Positions 1 through 10,309 are shown, numbered from the stretch's first letter. The stretch is 64,000 nucleotides of DNA from an uncultured Lysobacteraceae bacterium (GCA_902825775.1 CADECF010000007.1:114457-178456); one strand, 5' to 3'. The notes: generated from the sequence alone by a model not told the origin. Program-made: numbers and translations.

Positions 1-762
1 CGCAGTCTGGTTGAACAGGATGTCGTCGAGATAGGCGCGATACGCCGGATCCGGATGAGACAAGGCCGCGCTCAGCATCGGCACCAGCCACAACGCCGCG
101 GCGGCGGCGAAAGCCAGCGGCGCCAGCCAGAAACGCGCATCGCGCGCATGCAGGCGCACGCGCGGCCAATCGCGCCACACCGCGAACAGCGCCGGCACGA
201 CCATCACCAGCGCCAGCACGCCCACGCCTTTGGTGACCGTACCCAGGCCCGCGGCGAACCAGCCCAGCCACCACATCTTCCAGTTCGGCCCGAGCAGCAG
301 ATGCCGCAATAAACCGTAATTGGCCAGCGTGATCCAGAACGTGACCAGCGGGTCGATCTGCGCCTTCTTCGACTGGTAGACGAATTGCAGCGCGAACAGC
401 AGGGCCCATGCCGCGTACAAGCCTACGCGCCGCGTCCACAGCCGGCGGCCCAGGTCGTACACGCACCAGAGCGTGCCGAGCGAGGCCAACAACGAGGGCA
501 GCAGGAAAGCGATGCGCCATTCGCGCAGCACGGTGTAGGCCGCCGCCTGCAACCACATCAGCATCGGCGGCTTGTCCGAATACAGCTCCACGCCGCGGTG
601 CGGGAAGAGCCAGTCGCCGCTTTCCACCATCTGCTTGGCGACCAGCGCGAAACGCGGCTCGTCGGCGGGCCAGGGGTCGCGCAGGCCCAGGCCTGCGCCG
701 ATCACCAGCAGCGCAGTGAAGGCCAGCAGCCAGAAATCGCGTGAGGCGCGGGTCTTGAGCAT
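1..762 (-). CDS. ArnT/PMT-like GT-C glycosyltransferase, C-terminus outside window
   Basis: The reading frame is open from an ATG at 762 to the window edge (254 codons), so only the N-terminal part is present. The protein opens with a membrane segment (FWLLAFTALLVIGAGLGL) followed by a first periplasmic loop carrying DPWPADEPRFA and SDKPPM. These Asp/Glu-Arg and K-P-P motifs are typical of ArnT-like integral membrane glycosyltransferases that use polyprenyl-phosphate sugars. At least five more hydrophobic segments follow. By family it would move a sugar from a lipid carrier to an envelope acceptor such as lipid A; the acceptor cannot be told from sequence. It is separated from rsmB by a REP-type palindrome. 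Family assignment is fairly sure, substrate unknown. Confidence 0.8.
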   Translation of the reverse strand, partial: MLKTRASRDFWLLAFTALLVIGAGLGLRDPWPADEPRFALVAKQMVESGDWLFPHRGVELYSDKPPMLMWLQAAAYTVLREWRIAFLLPSLLASLGTLWCVYDLGRRLWTRRVGLYAAWALLFALQFVYQSKKAQIDPLVTFWITLANYGLLRHLLLGPNWKMWWLGWFAAGLGTVTKGVGVLALVMVVPALFAVWRDWPRVRLHARDARFWLAPLAFAAAAALWLVPMLSAALSHPDPAYRAYLDDILFNQTA

Positions 763-809
763 GCGGCCATGATAGTGGGCTGGCCCGCTTTTTTGCGAAG
801 CGGCTTTTT

Positions 810-932
810 GTGGGAGCGGCTTTTGTGGGAGCGGCTTCAGCCGCGAGCTCTTATCAGCATCTCATGCATGCTCAGGCCGAAAGCAGATCAAAAGATCGCG
901 GCTGAAGCCGCTCCCACAAAAGCCGCTCCCAC
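810..932. repeat. REP family 1 inverted pair
   Basis: Two arms of the repeat gtgggagcggctt...agccgc face each other, at about 810-850 and 894-932. Each arm contains a doubled gtgggagcggctt unit, and each can fold on its own. The pair lies between the convergent-side ends of the glycosyltransferase gene and rsmB. The same family recurs at 28313-28387. It probably forms an RNA hairpin at the 3' end of rsmB. Confidence 0.85.
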
Positions 933-955
933 GAAAAGCCGCTTCGGCAAGGCCG

Positions 956-2245
956 TCAAGCTTTACGTAGACGGGCGTAATAGAAGCCGTCCATGCCCTC
1001 TTCGCCCGGCAGACGCTGCCGGCCATGGCCTGCGATCCGGCCGAAGCGTTCGTCCAGCGCATCGGCCGACGCGTCCGGCGTTCGCGCCAGGAATTGCGCC
1101 ACCTGCGTTTCGTTCTCGGCTTTCAGGATCGAACAGGTCGCATACAGCAGCACGCCGCCCGGCCGCAGCATCGTCCAGGCCGCATCCAGCAATCGCGTCT
1201 GCAATGCGACGACGGCGGCCAGATCGCTTTCGCGACGATGCAGCAGGATGTCCGGCTGGCGCCGCACGATGCCGGTCGCCGAACAGGGCGCATCGAGCAG
1301 GATGGCGTCGAAAGCGGCGCCGTCCCACCAGGCATCCGGCTTGCTGGCGTCGCCGGCGCGCAACACCGCGCCGTCGCCTAACCGCAACCGCGCCAGGGTT
1401 TCGGCGACTTTGCGCAACCGCTTTTCGTCGCTATCGACCGCGGTCAGCGCCAGCGACGGATCGCGTTCGAGCAGATGCGCGGTTTTGCCGCCCGGCGCGG
1501 CGCAGGCATCCAGCACGCGCGCGCCGGGCGGCGGCGACAACGCATCGGCGACGCGTTGCGCCGCGCCGTCCTGTATTGAGACTGCGCCGGCGGCAAAGCC
1601 GGGCAGCGCGGCTACCGATACGGAGCCGTCCAAACGCAAGGCATCGGCGAAACCTTCCGGCACGGCGGCTTCGATTCCGGCTTCGAGCAACTGCGCCGCG
1701 TATTCGTCGCGCGCCGCGCGACGCGCGTTGATGCGCAACCAAGTCGGCGCCGGGAATGCGCTCGCGGCGAAGATGGCGCCGGCTTCTGCCTGCCACTCGG
1801 CACGCACCCGTTCGCGCAGCCATGCGGGCCATGCGTCGGCGGCTTCCGCTTGCGGCAAGGTTTCGCGCAGAGCGCGCCGCAACAGGGCATTGACCATGCC
1901 GGCCTGATGCGCGCGGCCGAGCGAACGGGCCGCTTCCACGGTGGCATCGACGGCCGCATGCGCGGGCAAGCCGAGCGCATCGATCTGCGCGAAACCCGCC
2001 AATAGCAATGCGCGCAATTCGCCGTCACGCTTGGGCAGGGGTTTGGCGATCCAGGCTTTCAACGCGGCGTCGTAGCGCGCGCGTTGGCGCAGTGCGGCGA
2101 AGCAGATCGCTTCGACCAGTGCGCGATCGCGCGCATCTTCGAGTTTCGGCAAGGCGCCGGCAAGTTCGGCCTTGAGCGATCGGCCGCGGTGCAGCACCGC
2201 GTGGAGCACGCGTGCGGCGGCGACGCGCGAAGCTGCGCCGCTCAT
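956..2245 (-). CDS. rsmB: 16S rRNA (cytosine(967)-C(5))-methyltransferase RsmB
   Basis: 429 aa. RsmB (Sun/Fmu) methylates C967 of 16S rRNA with S-adenosylmethionine. The N-terminal 140 residues resemble the NusB-like RNA-binding fold. The SAM site is [15 protein letters not shown], and the two catalytic-cysteine motifs are DAPCSATG and YATCSI. The start chosen is the ATG at 2245, giving [14 protein letters not shown]. It overlaps the fmt stop by ATGA, the usual fmt-rsmB coupling, and an upstream in-frame extension has no family resemblance. It is the last gene of def-fmt-rsmB. Confidence 0.95.
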   Translation of the reverse strand: MSGAASRVAAARVLHAVLHRGRSLKAELAGALPKLEDARDRALVEAICFAALRQRARYDAALKAWIAKPLPKRDGELRALLLAGFAQIDALGLPAHAAVDATVEAARSLGRAHQAGMVNALLRRALRETLPQAEAADAWPAWLRERVRAEWQAEAGAIFAASAFPAPTWLRINARRAARDEYAAQLLEAGIEAAVPEGFADALRLDGSVSVAALPGFAAGAVSIQDGAAQRVADALSPPPGARVLDACAAPGGKTAHLLERDPSLALTAVDSDEKRLRKVAETLARLRLGDGAVLRAGDASKPDAWWDGAAFDAILLDAPCSATGIVRRQPDILLHRRESDLAAVVALQTRLLDAAWTMLRPGGVLLYATCSILKAENETQVAQFLARTPDASADALDERFGRIAGHGRQRLPGEEGMDGFYYARLRKA

Positions 2246-3168
2246 GGGGTTTTCAGGTCGCGGCGCGCGTTCAAATAATCGGCGGCGCTGACCGGCTTGC
2301 CGCCATCGCGCTGCAGCGTACGGATGCGCAGCGCGCCTTCGCCGCAAGCGATGTCGATGCCGTCGCGATTCGCGACCAGCAACGTGCCGGGCGCGGCGCG
2401 ATGCGCCCGCGGCAGCGCCTGCGCGGCATGGATGCGTACGCGTTCGCCGGCGACTTCGCCCTCAGCGATGGGCCACGGGTTGAACGCGCGGACTTTATTC
2501 GCCAGCGCGGTAGCCGGTTGCGCCCAGCCGAGCTTGGCTTCGTGCTTTTCGATCTTATGGGCGTAGGTCACGCCGTCTTCCGGCTGCGGCTGCGCCACCG
2601 GTCGGATGCCGGCGCGCCACAGGCCCAGGCCGTCGGACAACGTCTGCGCACCGAGTTCGGCAAGGCGGTCGTGCAATTCGCCGGCCGTCTCCTCATCGCC
2701 GATCGCCAGCTTCTGCGACAACAGGACCGGGCCGGTGTCCAAGCCTTTTTCCATCCGCATCAGGCAGATGCCGGTCTCGCGGTCGCCGGCTTCGATCGCG
2801 CGCTGGATCGGCGCCGCACCGCGCCAGCGCGGCAGCAGCGAGGCATGCACGTTCCAGCAGCCGTAAGCCGGGATGTCGAGAATCTTCTGCGGCAGGATCT
2901 GGCCGTAGGCGACCACGATCATCAAATCCGGTTTCAACGCGCGCAATGCGTCGCGGGACAACTCGGTCTTCAGCGTTTCCGGCTGCAGTACGGGGATGCC
3001 GCGCTTCAAGGCTTCGAGTTTGACCGGCGATGCCTGCAACTCGCGGCCGCGACCGGCGGGACGATCGGGCTGCGTGTATACGGCGACCACTTCGCCGCGC
3101 GAAATCGCGGCGCGCAGCGAAGGTACGGCGAACTCCGGCGTGCCGGCGAAGACGATTCTCAGGGACAT
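2242..3168 (-). CDS. fmt: Methionyl-tRNA formyltransferase
   Basis: 308 aa, the usual length. It formylates Met-tRNAfMet using 10-formyl-tetrahydrofolate. The N-terminus [16 protein letters not shown] is characteristic. The formyl-transfer site [17 protein letters not shown] supplies Asn106 and His108, with Asp144 in GLDTGP. The C-terminal OB-like domain covers roughly residues 205-308. It is coupled to rsmB by an ATGA overlap and lies downstream of def, so initiator formylation and deformylation are encoded together. Confidence 0.97.
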   Translation of the reverse strand: MSLRIVFAGTPEFAVPSLRAAISRGEVVAVYTQPDRPAGRGRELQASPVKLEALKRGIPVLQPETLKTELSRDALRALKPDLMIVVAYGQILPQKILDIPAYGCWNVHASLLPRWRGAAPIQRAIEAGDRETGICLMRMEKGLDTGPVLLSQKLAIGDEETAGELHDRLAELGAQTLSDGLGLWRAGIRPVAQPQPEDGVTYAHKIEKHEAKLGWAQPATALANKVRAFNPWPIAEGEVAGERVRIHAAQALPRAHRAAPGTLLVANRDGIDIACGEGALRIRTLQRDGGKPVSAADYLNARRDLKTP

Positions 3169-3235
3169 GCTCGCTGCTTCGTTGCGTCATCAGGAACGAA
3201 GCGGTTGACCTGCTGTTGACGCCGCCGACGCGGGA

Positions 3236-3264
3236 GCAGATCCCTCACTTCGTTCGGGATGACA
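3236..3264. repeat. Palindromic repeat (gatccctcac/cgggatgac family), single arm
   Basis: One arm of the repeat reading gatccctcacttcgttcggg followed by atgac lies between def and fmt. The same arm occurs as a full inverted pair at 41718-41784. It lies inside the def-fmt operon, so it may affect mRNA processing. Confidence 0.65.
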
Positions 3265-3309
3265 GTGAAAAAGATGGCGCGTGTTGCGGCGCCAGCGGAA
3301 CGCCGGGAC

Positions 3310-3825
3310 TTACGCAGCGTCCTGCCGCTTCTGCTTGGCCAGCTTCTTGCGCACCATCTCGCGCTTGAGCGGCGACAGGTAGTCGACGAACAGTTTGCCG
3401 TCCAGATGATCCATCTCGTGCTGGACGCAGACCGCGAGCAGGCCGTCGATATCCAATTCGAAAGGCTGGCCGTGGCGGTCGAGCGCGCGCACCCGGATGC
3501 GGTTGGCGCGGGTCACGTCGGCGAAGATGCCCGGCACCGACAGGCAGCCTTCCTGATAGACCTGTTCGCCGTCTTTTTCGACGATGTCCGGATTTATGAA
3601 CACGAGCGGCTGGTTCTTCTCTTCCGAGACGTCGATCACCATGAAGCGCTGGTGCACGTCGACCTGGCTGGCGGCCAGACCGATGCCCGGCGCCTCGTAC
3701 ATGGTTTCGAACATATCGTCGAAAAGGCGCTGGAAAGCCGGATCGGCCAGGCGCGAGGGGTCCACGGGCACTGCCTTGGTGCGCAGGCGCGGATCGGGGA
3801 ATTCGAGTATTGGGAGCAGGGCCAT
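3310..3825 (-). CDS. def: Peptide deformylase
   Basis: 171 aa. A metal-dependent hydrolase that removes the N-formyl group from nascent proteins. All three class motifs are present: GIGLAASQ (47-54), EGCLS with metal ligand Cys94, and QHEMDH with two His ligands and catalytic Glu137. It is first in def-fmt-rsmB and divergent from the LysM gene at 3960; the 134-bp gap must hold both promoters. Sequence and context agree. Confidence 0.97.
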   Translation of the reverse strand: MALLPILEFPDPRLRTKAVPVDPSRLADPAFQRLFDDMFETMYEAPGIGLAASQVDVHQRFMVIDVSEEKNQPLVFINPDIVEKDGEQVYQEGCLSVPGIFADVTRANRIRVRALDRHGQPFELDIDGLLAVCVQHEMDHLDGKLFVDYLSPLKREMVRKKLAKQKRQDAA

Positions 3826-3959
3826 GGCTGGAAAATGGGGGTATCGGTCACAAGCGCAAGCGCTGGTGCGATTGTAACGCCGACGGGCTTGCCTTGTTGC
3901 GCTGTTTGTGGGCTATATTGCCGTCGCTGTTTGGGGAAATTCTCAAGGGGAGCGGGTAC

Positions 3960-5144
3960 ATGGCCGCCATGCTTAAGCGCCTTTCTCGGGGGCTTCGTAC
4001 GGTTTTTGCGGTAGCGATGCTCACTGTCGCCACCTATGCTGCGGCAGTCGAACTGCGCGGCGATCATCCTGACACCTACGTGGTCAGGCGCGGGGACACG
4101 TTGTGGGACATCTCGGCCCGCTTCCTCAAGAAGCCGTGGCTGTGGCCGGAGGTTTGGCAGGCCAACCCGCAAATCAAGAATCCGCACCTGATCTATCCGG
4201 GCGACGTGATCAGCCTGGCTTACCTGGACCGGTTGGCCGTCCAGCCCGGTCCGCGCCAAGAGGCCGCGCCGATCAACGCGATCCCGCTGGACCAGGTCGA
4301 GGCCTTCCTGAAGGACATGCGCGTCGTCGACGACTTCGAGCAGCTGCCCTACGTGGTCAGCATCGAAGGCGAACGCCTGCGCGGCACCCAGAACCACGTG
4401 GTCTACGTCCGCGGCCTGGCCGGCGCGCAACCGGGCCAGCGCTATATGGTGGTCCGCCCCGGCCAGCGCTACACCCAGACCCGGCGCGTCTCCAACGGCA
4501 AGTACCTGCCGTTCAAGGAAGACCTGGACTACCGCGGCAAGCGCATCCTCACCGAGACCAACGACCTCAACACCGGCTGGACCAGCATGGTCCTGTCCGA
4601 AGGTCCGCTGGAGCTGCTCGGTTACGAATTGGCGCGGGTCAACATCGGTACGGTCACCCGCGGCGAAGTGGGCGACATCCAGGTCAGCACGCTGCTGCTG
4701 GATGAAGTCGGCCGTGAAGTCCGGGTCGGCGACCGCGTGATTCCGGTCGATGCCCTGGCCTACGACCTGCAGTTCTTCCCGCACGCGCCCAAGACCCAGC
4801 TGCCGGTCGGCAAGGCGCAGGTGCTGGCGGTCGCCGATGCCAATATGTACGGCGGTCCGCGCGACGTGATCGCGATTTCGGCCGGCGCCCGCGACGGCAT
4901 CGACAACGGCACCGTGTTCTCGATCTGGAGCAACGGCAACAAGGTCATCGACCGCGTCGAATACGGCGACGACCGCAGCGACCTGTCCGTGCCCAAGGGC
5001 TCGCGCGTGCAGTTGCCCGACGAGTTCACCGGCCACGTGATGGTGTTCCGCACTTTCGACAAGATGAGCTACGGCCTGGTGATGGAAGGCATCAAGCCGA
5101 CCCGCATCGGTTATTCGCTCAAGCATCCCGACGCGACTTACTGA
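3960..5144 (+). CDS. LysM-domain cell-wall-binding protein
   Basis: 394 aa. It starts at the ATG at 3960, which has the purine-rich caaggggagcggg upstream; a longer open frame to 3810 overlaps def and is not protein-like. Residues 1-29 form a signal peptide ending TYAAA. A LysM follows (YVVRRGDTLWDISARFLKKP, with PGDVISL near its end), a domain that binds peptidoglycan glycan strands. The remaining 300 residues match LysM proteins found divergent from def in Xanthomonadaceae. I do not see a catalytic domain. Probably a periplasmic wall-associated protein of unknown exact role. Confidence 0.85.
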   Translation: MAAMLKRLSRGLRTVFAVAMLTVATYAAAVELRGDHPDTYVVRRGDTLWDISARFLKKPWLWPEVWQANPQIKNPHLIYPGDVISLAYLDRLAVQPGPRQEAAPINAIPLDQVEAFLKDMRVVDDFEQLPYVVSIEGERLRGTQNHVVYVRGLAGAQPGQRYMVVRPGQRYTQTRRVSNGKYLPFKEDLDYRGKRILTETNDLNTGWTSMVLSEGPLELLGYELARVNIGTVTRGEVGDIQVSTLLLDEVGREVRVGDRVIPVDALAYDLQFFPHAPKTQLPVGKAQVLAVADANMYGGPRDVIAISAGARDGIDNGTVFSIWSNGNKVIDRVEYGDDRSDLSVPKGSRVQLPDEFTGHVMVFRTFDKMSYGLVMEGIKPTRIGYSLKHPDATY

Positions 5145-5170
5145 GCGGGGTTTTCCTACGCTGATATGCG

Positions 5171-5198
5171 ACGGCGCCTTCGGGCGCCGTCTTCGTTT
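5171..5198 (+). terminator. Intrinsic terminator after the LysM gene
   Basis: An 8-bp perfect stem acggcgcc / ggcgccgt with a ttcg tetraloop is followed by cttcgttt, 27 nt after the LysM stop codon. Confidence 0.8.
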
Positions 5199-5216
5199 CG
5201 GGACTAGCCTGAAGCG

Positions 5217-6398
5217 ATGCGCGCCCAATCCCACGAACACCTGTTGAGACTGCATGCCGCCGGCGGCCCGGTGGCGCCGCGACGGAAGTTGCTGGACACC
5301 TATGCCGCACCCGCCGCCGTGCTCGCCGCCGGACGCCGCGCGTGGCGCGAGGCCGGATTGAACGATACGCAGATCCGCGCGATCGAGGACGACACCGCCG
5401 CGCACCTCGCGCGCAGCCGCGACTGGCTGAGCCAGCCCGGCCATCATCTGATCGGCTGGCACGACGCCGATTACCCGCCGCAGTTGCGCCGCATCCCTAG
5501 CCCGCCGCTGGCGCTATTTGTGGCCGGAGACCCGGCGCTGTTGTGGCATCCCTCCGTGGCCGTGGTCGGCAGTCGCGTACCGACCGCGGGCGGACGCGAC
5601 AACGCCTACGAGTTCGCGCAAACGCTCGCCGCTTCCGGCTTCGCAGTGGCCAGCGGCCTGGCCGCCGGCATCGATGCCGCCGCGCACCAAGGCGCCCTGG
5701 CTAACGAATCGGGGCTGACGATCGCCGTGCTCGGCACCGGTCCCGATATACCCTACCCGCGCGAGAACGCCGGACTGATGGCGCAAATCGCCGCCCGCGG
5801 CGCGGTGATCAGCGAGCATGCGCCGGGCACGCAGGCGCGGCCCCCGCATTTCCCCAGCCGCAACCGGATCCTGGCCGGGCTGGCGCTGGGTACGCTGGTG
5901 ATCGAGGCGACGCTGCGTTCCGGCGCGCTGATCACCGCCAAGCTGGCCGGCGACTACGGTCGCGAGGTATTCGCGGTGCCCGGCTCGATCCACAATCCGA
6001 TGATCCGAGGCTGCCACCAGCTGATCCGCGACGGCGCCAGCCTGGTGGAACGCGTCGATGAAGTGATCGCGGCTGTCATTCCGGTCGCCGCAGAATTGGC
6101 GGCGACCTTGCGCAGCCGCCTGGAGGCCCCCATTTCGATGCCTGTCGAGCCTCGGGAAACGGTCGTTCAGCCCTCCCTGCTCGACGACCCGGACTACCAG
6201 AGCTTGTGGACAGCGCTCGGCCACGACCCCACCGGTATGGATCGTTTGATCGACCGTACCGGATTGACGGCCGCGGAACTGTCCTCCATGCTGCTGGTCA
6301 TGGAGCTTGAGGGCCACGTGAGCAACCACCACGGGCGATACACCCGCAAGACCCTGTCCCCCAACGCGCCGGAGACCGGCGCAGGCCGAGGGAAATGA
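5217..6398 (+). CDS. dprA: DNA-processing protein DprA
   Basis: 393 aa. DprA binds single-stranded DNA and loads RecA during natural transformation. The Rossmann-like core shows [29 protein letters not shown] and [13 protein letters not shown], then [20 protein letters not shown]. The C-terminal 70 residues look like the winged-helix DprA domain ([20 protein letters not shown]). It overlaps smg by ATGA. This dprA-smg-topA order is common in gammaproteobacteria. Confidence 0.96.
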   Translation: MRAQSHEHLLRLHAAGGPVAPRRKLLDTYAAPAAVLAAGRRAWREAGLNDTQIRAIEDDTAAHLARSRDWLSQPGHHLIGWHDADYPPQLRRIPSPPLALFVAGDPALLWHPSVAVVGSRVPTAGGRDNAYEFAQTLAASGFAVASGLAAGIDAAAHQGALANESGLTIAVLGTGPDIPYPRENAGLMAQIAARGAVISEHAPGTQARPPHFPSRNRILAGLALGTLVIEATLRSGALITAKLAGDYGREVFAVPGSIHNPMIRGCHQLIRDGASLVERVDEVIAAVIPVAAELAATLRSRLEAPISMPVEPRETVVQPSLLDDPDYQSLWTALGHDPTGMDRLIDRTGLTAAELSSMLLVMELEGHVSNHHGRYTRKTLSPNAPETGAGRGK

Positions 6399-6868
6399 AA
6401 GAGAGCATCCTGGATGTACTGCTGTACCTGTTCGAGCACTACTTCACCGACGACGCCGATCCCGTCCGCGATCGCGACTCCCTCCAGAACGGATTGATCC
6501 AAGCCGGCTTCAGCCCGGCTGAAATCAGCAAGGCTTTCGACTGGCTCGATGCTTTGGCCGAGCAGCGCCCGCTCGCCGGCACCGCGCGCAGCGATGGCCC
6601 GACCCGTGTCTATTTCGGCGCCGAACTGGACAAGCTCGACGTCGAATGCCGCGGTTTCCTACTGTTCCTGGAGCAACACGGCATCCTCGACGCCGACCAG
6701 CGCGAACTGGTGTTGGACCGCGCGATGGCCCTGGACCAGGACGAACTGGACCTGGACGACCTGAAATGGGTCGTGCTGATGGTGCTGTTCAACCAGCCCG
6801 GTTCCGAAGCCGCCTACGCCTGGATGGAAACCCAGATGTTCGCGGACGAGCCCGAGCCGGTGCATTGA
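6395..6868 (+). CDS. smg: Smg family protein (DUF494)
   Basis: 157 aa, the family length. It begins [17 protein letters not shown], the diagnostic Smg start, and is acidic and helical throughout, with [12 protein letters not shown] and [14 protein letters not shown] near the end. Its biochemical role is not established. Start and coupling are clear: the ATG overlaps the dprA stop (ATGA). Transcription is probably stopped by the palindromic repeat at 6877. Confidence 0.93.
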   Translation: MKESILDVLLYLFEHYFTDDADPVRDRDSLQNGLIQAGFSPAEISKAFDWLDALAEQRPLAGTARSDGPTRVYFGAELDKLDVECRGFLLFLEQHGILDADQRELVLDRAMALDQDELDLDDLKWVVLMVLFNQPGSEAAYAWMETQMFADEPEPVH

Positions 6869-6876
6869 GGCTGTTC

Positions 6877-6983
6877 CTCCCCCTTTGAAAAAGGGGGATC
6901 GAGGGGGATTTGCCCTTGATCTTTTTCCCAGGGCAAAGCGCAAAAGCAAATCCCCTTGTGCCCCCATTTTTCAAAGGGGGAGA
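6877..6983. repeat. cccctttgaaaaaggggg inverted repeat element
   Basis: The ends are inverted copies: tccccctttgaaaaaggggg at the left and cccccatttttcaaaggggg at the right. Inner inverted copies of gggggatttgc flank a variable middle. It lies between smg and topA. Related elements are at 26737-26851 (inside priA) and 59346-59521. The remainder of the gap to topA (6984-7164) holds a short gc-rich palindrome, gcccgaggc...gcctcgggc, near 7081-7104. Confidence 0.9.
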
Positions 6984-7164
6984 AAGCAAGCTGGAGTGTG
7001 ATTCCCGACGCGATTGACCCGGCTGGTGCTTGACAGGCCCCTCCCCGGCGTGATTCCACTATAAAAAGAACGAACCTGAACGCCCGAGGCTCCGGCCTCG
7101 GGCGTTGCCTTCTGTATTCATGTTTGGCGCCGGCTTCACGCCCCGCCCGGAAACCTCCCCCGCA

Positions 7165-9669
7165 ATGGCCAAGAACCTCCTCATCGTCGAATCGCCCGCC
7201 AAGGCCAAGACGATCAACAAATACCTCGGCAAGGACTTCGTCGTCCTGGCCTCGTACGGCCATGTCCGCGACCTGGTGCCGAAAGAAGGCGCGGTCGATC
7301 CGGCCGACGGCTTCCGCATGCGCTACGACCTGATCGACAAGAACGAGAAGCACGTCGAAGCGATCGCGAAAGCGGCGAAGTCCGCCGAAGGCATCTATCT
7401 GGCGACCGACCCGGACCGCGAAGGCGAAGCGATCAGCTGGCATATCGCCGAGATCCTGAAGGAACGCGGCCTGCTCAAGGACAAGACCCTGCAGCGCGTG
7501 GTGTTCACCGAGATCACGCCGCGCGCGATCAAGGAGGCGATGCTCAAGCCGCGCGCGATCGCCAGCGACCTGGTCGACGCGCAGCAGGCGCGGCGGGCGC
7601 TGGATTACCTGGTCGGTTTCAACCTGTCGCCGGTGCTGTGGCGCAAGGTCCAGCGCGGCCTGTCCGCCGGCCGCGTGCAATCGCCGGCGCTGCGCATGAT
7701 CGTCGAGCGCGAGGAAGAGATCGAAGCCTTCATCGCCCGCGAGTACTGGAGCATCGAGGCCGAGTGCGCGCATCCGTCGCAGTCGTTCACCGCCAAGCTG
7801 ACCAAGCTGGACGGCAAGAAGTTCGAGCAGTTCACCATCACCGACGGCGACACCGCCGAAGACGCGCGGCGCCGCCTCGTCGCCGCCGCGAACGGCGCGT
7901 TGCACGTCACCGACGTCGCCAGCAAGGAACGCAAGCGCCGGCCTTCGCCGCCGTTCACCACCTCCACGCTGCAGCAGGAAGCCTCGCGCAAGCTCGGCTT
8001 CACCACCTCGCGCACGATGCGCGTCGCGCAGAAGTTGTACGAAGGCGTATCGATCGGCGACGAAGGCACGGTCGGCCTGATCAGCTATATGCGTACCGAC
8101 TCGGTGAACCTGTCGGCCGAAGCGCTGAGCGAACTGCGCGACGTGATCGCGCGCGACTTCGGCACCAAGGCGGTGCCGGACAAGCCCAATTTCTACCAGA
8201 CCAAGTCGAAGAACGCGCAGGAAGCGCACGAAGCGATCCGTCCCACTTCAGCGCTGCGCACGCCTGCGCAGGTCGCCAAATACCTGGACGACGACGGCCG
8301 CCGCCTGTACGAACTGATCTGGAAGCGCGCCGTCGCCTGCCAGATGGTGCCGGCCATCCTCAACACCGTCAGCGTCGACCTGGCCGCCGGCAGCGAACAC
8401 AGCTTCCGCGCCAGCGGCACCACCGTGATCGATCCGGGCTTCCTGGCCGTGTACGAGGAAGGCAAGGACCAGAAGACCAGCGACGACGAAGACGAAGGCC
8501 GCAAACTGCCCGCGATGAAGCCCGGCGAGCGCATACCGCTGGACCGTATCCATACCGACCAGCATTTCACCGAGCCGCCGCCGCGTTTCTCGGAAGCCTC
8601 ACTCGTGAAGGCGCTTGAGGAATACGGCATCGGCCGGCCGTCGACGTATTCGTCGATCATCCAGACCCTGCAGTTCCGCAAATACGCGGAACTGGAGAAC
8701 CGGCGTTTCCGGCCCAGCGACGTCGGCCGCGCGGTGTCCAATTTCCTCAGCGGGCATTTCACCCGCTACGTCGATTACGACTTCACCGCCAAGCTCGAGG
8801 ACGAGCTGGACGCGGTGTCGCGCGGCGAGGAGGAATGGGTGCCGCTGATGGAGAAGTTCTGGGGCCCGTTCAAGGAACTCGTCGACGAGAAGACCGAATC
8901 GGTCGATCGCAGCGAAGCCACCGGCGCGCGCGAACTCGGCACCGATCCTAAATCCGGCAAGCCGGTCAGCGTGCGCCTGGGCCGTTACGGACCGTATGCG
9001 CAGATCGGCACCGCCGAGGACGAAGACAAGCCCACTTTCGCCAGCCTGCGCCCCGGCCAGAGCATGCATACGATCACGCTGGCGGACGCGATCGACCTGT
9101 TCCGCTTGCCGCGCAAGCTCGGCGAGGACCAGGGCGCGGAAGTCAGCGTCGGCATCGGCCGCTTCGGCCCGTTCGCCAAGCGCGGCAGCGTGTACGCGTC
9201 GTTGAAGAAGGAAGACGACCCTTACACCATCGATCTGGCGCGCGCGGTTTTCCTGATCGCCGAGAAGGAAGAGATCGCGCGCAACCGCATCATCAAGGAC
9301 TTCGAAGGCAGCGACATCCAGGTGTTGAACGGGCGCTACGGCCCCTACATCAGCGACGGCAAGCTCAACGGCCGCATTCCCAAGGACCGCGAACCCGCTT
9401 CGCTGACCTTGGAAGAAGTGCGGAAGCTGATGGAGGAAACCGGCAAGCCGATGCGCGGGCGCGGCCGTTTCGGCGCCAAGAAGGCCGCGGCGAAGAAGGA
9501 AGCCGCACCGAAGAAGGTTGCCAAGAAAGTCGCCAAGAAGACTGCGACCAGGAAGGCGGCGAAGAAAACGACCAAGAAAACCGCGAAGAAGGCCACGAAG
9601 AAAACGGTTGCCAAGAAAACGGCGAAGAAGACTGCGACAGCGGCGTCCGGAGACGATGCGCCGTTCTAA
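7165..9669 (+). CDS. topA: DNA topoisomerase I (type IA)
   Basis: 834 aa from the ATG at 7165 (MAKNLLIVESPAKAK); a TTG 20 codons upstream adds only unlike sequence. It relaxes negative supercoils. The Toprim domain occupies residues 1-145 and contains ATDPDREGEAISWH. The catalytic Tyr is in SYMRTDSVNLS. Instead of Cys4 zinc fingers, the C-terminus has three or four repeats of the cysteine-free topoisomerase C-terminal type (GRYGPYAQ, GRFGPFAK, GRYGPYIS). The last 65 residues are an AKK/TKK lysine tail that likely binds DNA. The gene is followed by a hairpin repeat at 9678. Confidence 0.97.
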   Translation: MAKNLLIVESPAKAKTINKYLGKDFVVLASYGHVRDLVPKEGAVDPADGFRMRYDLIDKNEKHVEAIAKAAKSAEGIYLATDPDREGEAISWHIAEILKERGLLKDKTLQRVVFTEITPRAIKEAMLKPRAIASDLVDAQQARRALDYLVGFNLSPVLWRKVQRGLSAGRVQSPALRMIVEREEEIEAFIAREYWSIEAECAHPSQSFTAKLTKLDGKKFEQFTITDGDTAEDARRRLVAAANGALHVTDVASKERKRRPSPPFTTSTLQQEASRKLGFTTSRTMRVAQKLYEGVSIGDEGTVGLISYMRTDSVNLSAEALSELRDVIARDFGTKAVPDKPNFYQTKSKNAQEAHEAIRPTSALRTPAQVAKYLDDDGRRLYELIWKRAVACQMVPAILNTVSVDLAAGSEHSFRASGTTVIDPGFLAVYEEGKDQKTSDDEDEGRKLPAMKPGERIPLDRIHTDQHFTEPPPRFSEASLVKALEEYGIGRPSTYSSIIQTLQFRKYAELENRRFRPSDVGRAVSNFLSGHFTRYVDYDFTAKLEDELDAVSRGEEEWVPLMEKFWGPFKELVDEKTESVDRSEATGARELGTDPKSGKPVSVRLGRYGPYAQIGTAEDEDKPTFASLRPGQSMHTITLADAIDLFRLPRKLGEDQGAEVSVGIGRFGPFAKRGSVYASLKKEDDPYTIDLARAVFLIAEKEEIARNRIIKDFEGSDIQVLNGRYGPYISDGKLNGRIPKDREPASLTLEEVRKLMEETGKPMRGRGRFGAKKAAAKKEAAPKKVAKKVAKKTATRKAAKKTTKKTAKKATKKTVAKKTAKKTATAASGDDAPF

Positions 9670-9677
9670 GCCCTAAA

Positions 9678-9711
9678 AGCCGTCATTCCCGCCTTCGCAG
9701 GAATGACGGCT
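9678..9711. terminator. Hairpin repeat likely terminating topA
   Basis: Arms agccgtcattccc and ggaatgacggct pair across a short gccttcgca loop, 9 nt after the topA stop. It has no T-run, so termination is inferred. The same gtcattcccgc motif is part of the repeat pair at 63626-63713. Confidence 0.6.
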
Positions 9712-9745
9712 GAAAAGCAAAGCGACATCCGAAAGCCACATCCGA

Positions 9746-10309
9746 ATGATCCCAAGCGCGACTCTCGCCGGAGCCACTCACGCCCTCAAAAGCGGCGGCG
9801 TGCTCGCCTACCCCACCGAAGCCGTGTGGGGCCTGGGCTGCGATCCGAACAACGAGGCCGCGGTCATGCGCCTGCTGGCCATCAAACAACGCCCGGCCGA
9901 CAAAGGCCTGATCCTGATCGCAGCCAATCTCGACCAACTGCGCCCCTATCTCGATCTGCCCGCATTGCCGAGCGAGCGCCTGGCAGAAGTGCTGGCGACC
10001 TGGCCCGGCCCGCATACCTGGGTGATGCCCGCCCACCGCGATGCGCCGCGCTGGATCACCGGTTCGCACGACGGCATCGCGGTGCGCATCACTGCGCATC
10101 CGGTCGTCGTCGCGTTGTGCCTGGCTTTCGGCGGCCCGCTCGTATCGACCAGCGCCAACTTCGCAGGCGTGGCGCCACCGCAAACGCGCGACGCGCTCGA
10201 TCCCGATTTGCTGGCGTCCATCGACGGAATTCTGGACGGCGACACCAGCGGCCTCACGCGCCCCACGCCGATCCGCGACGCGCGCACCGGCGCGGAGCTG
10301 CGCGCCTGA
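9746..10309 (+). CDS. tsaC: L-threonylcarbamoyladenylate synthase (TsaC/Sua5/YrdC)
   Basis: 187 aa, the short TsaC form without the Sua5 C-terminal domain. It makes threonylcarbamoyl-AMP from Thr, bicarbonate and ATP for the t6A37 modification of ANN-decoding tRNAs. Diagnostic motifs are GGVLAYPTEAVWGLGCDP near the start, the lysine-containing KQRPADKGLILIA, and LVSTSANFAG. In Xanthomonadaceae it is usually near topA and smg, as here. Next to it is a 125-bp gap with a gc-rich hairpin at about 10319-10341. Confidence 0.95.
   Translation: MIPSATLAGATHALKSGGVLAYPTEAVWGLGCDPNNEAAVMRLLAIKQRPADKGLILIAANLDQLRPYLDLPALPSERLAEVLATWPGPHTWVMPAHRDAPRWITGSHDGIAVRITAHPVVVALCLAFGGPLVSTSANFAGVAPPQTRDALDPDLLASIDGILDGDTSGLTRPTPIRDARTGAELRA

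Noticed and set aside
956-2347. Longer N-terminus for RsmB
   Set aside because: The extra 34 residues are Arg-rich, not conserved in the family, and the ATG at 2245 overlaps the fmt stop as expected.
3636-5462. 608-codon minus-strand open frame opposite the LysM gene
   Set aside because: Antisense shadow caused by high GC; no family similarity, and the plus-strand gene has signal peptide and LysM.
9470-9660. Tandem aagaaa/gccaagaaaa repeats as a separate element
   Set aside because: They encode the lysine-rich tail of topoisomerase I and stay in frame.
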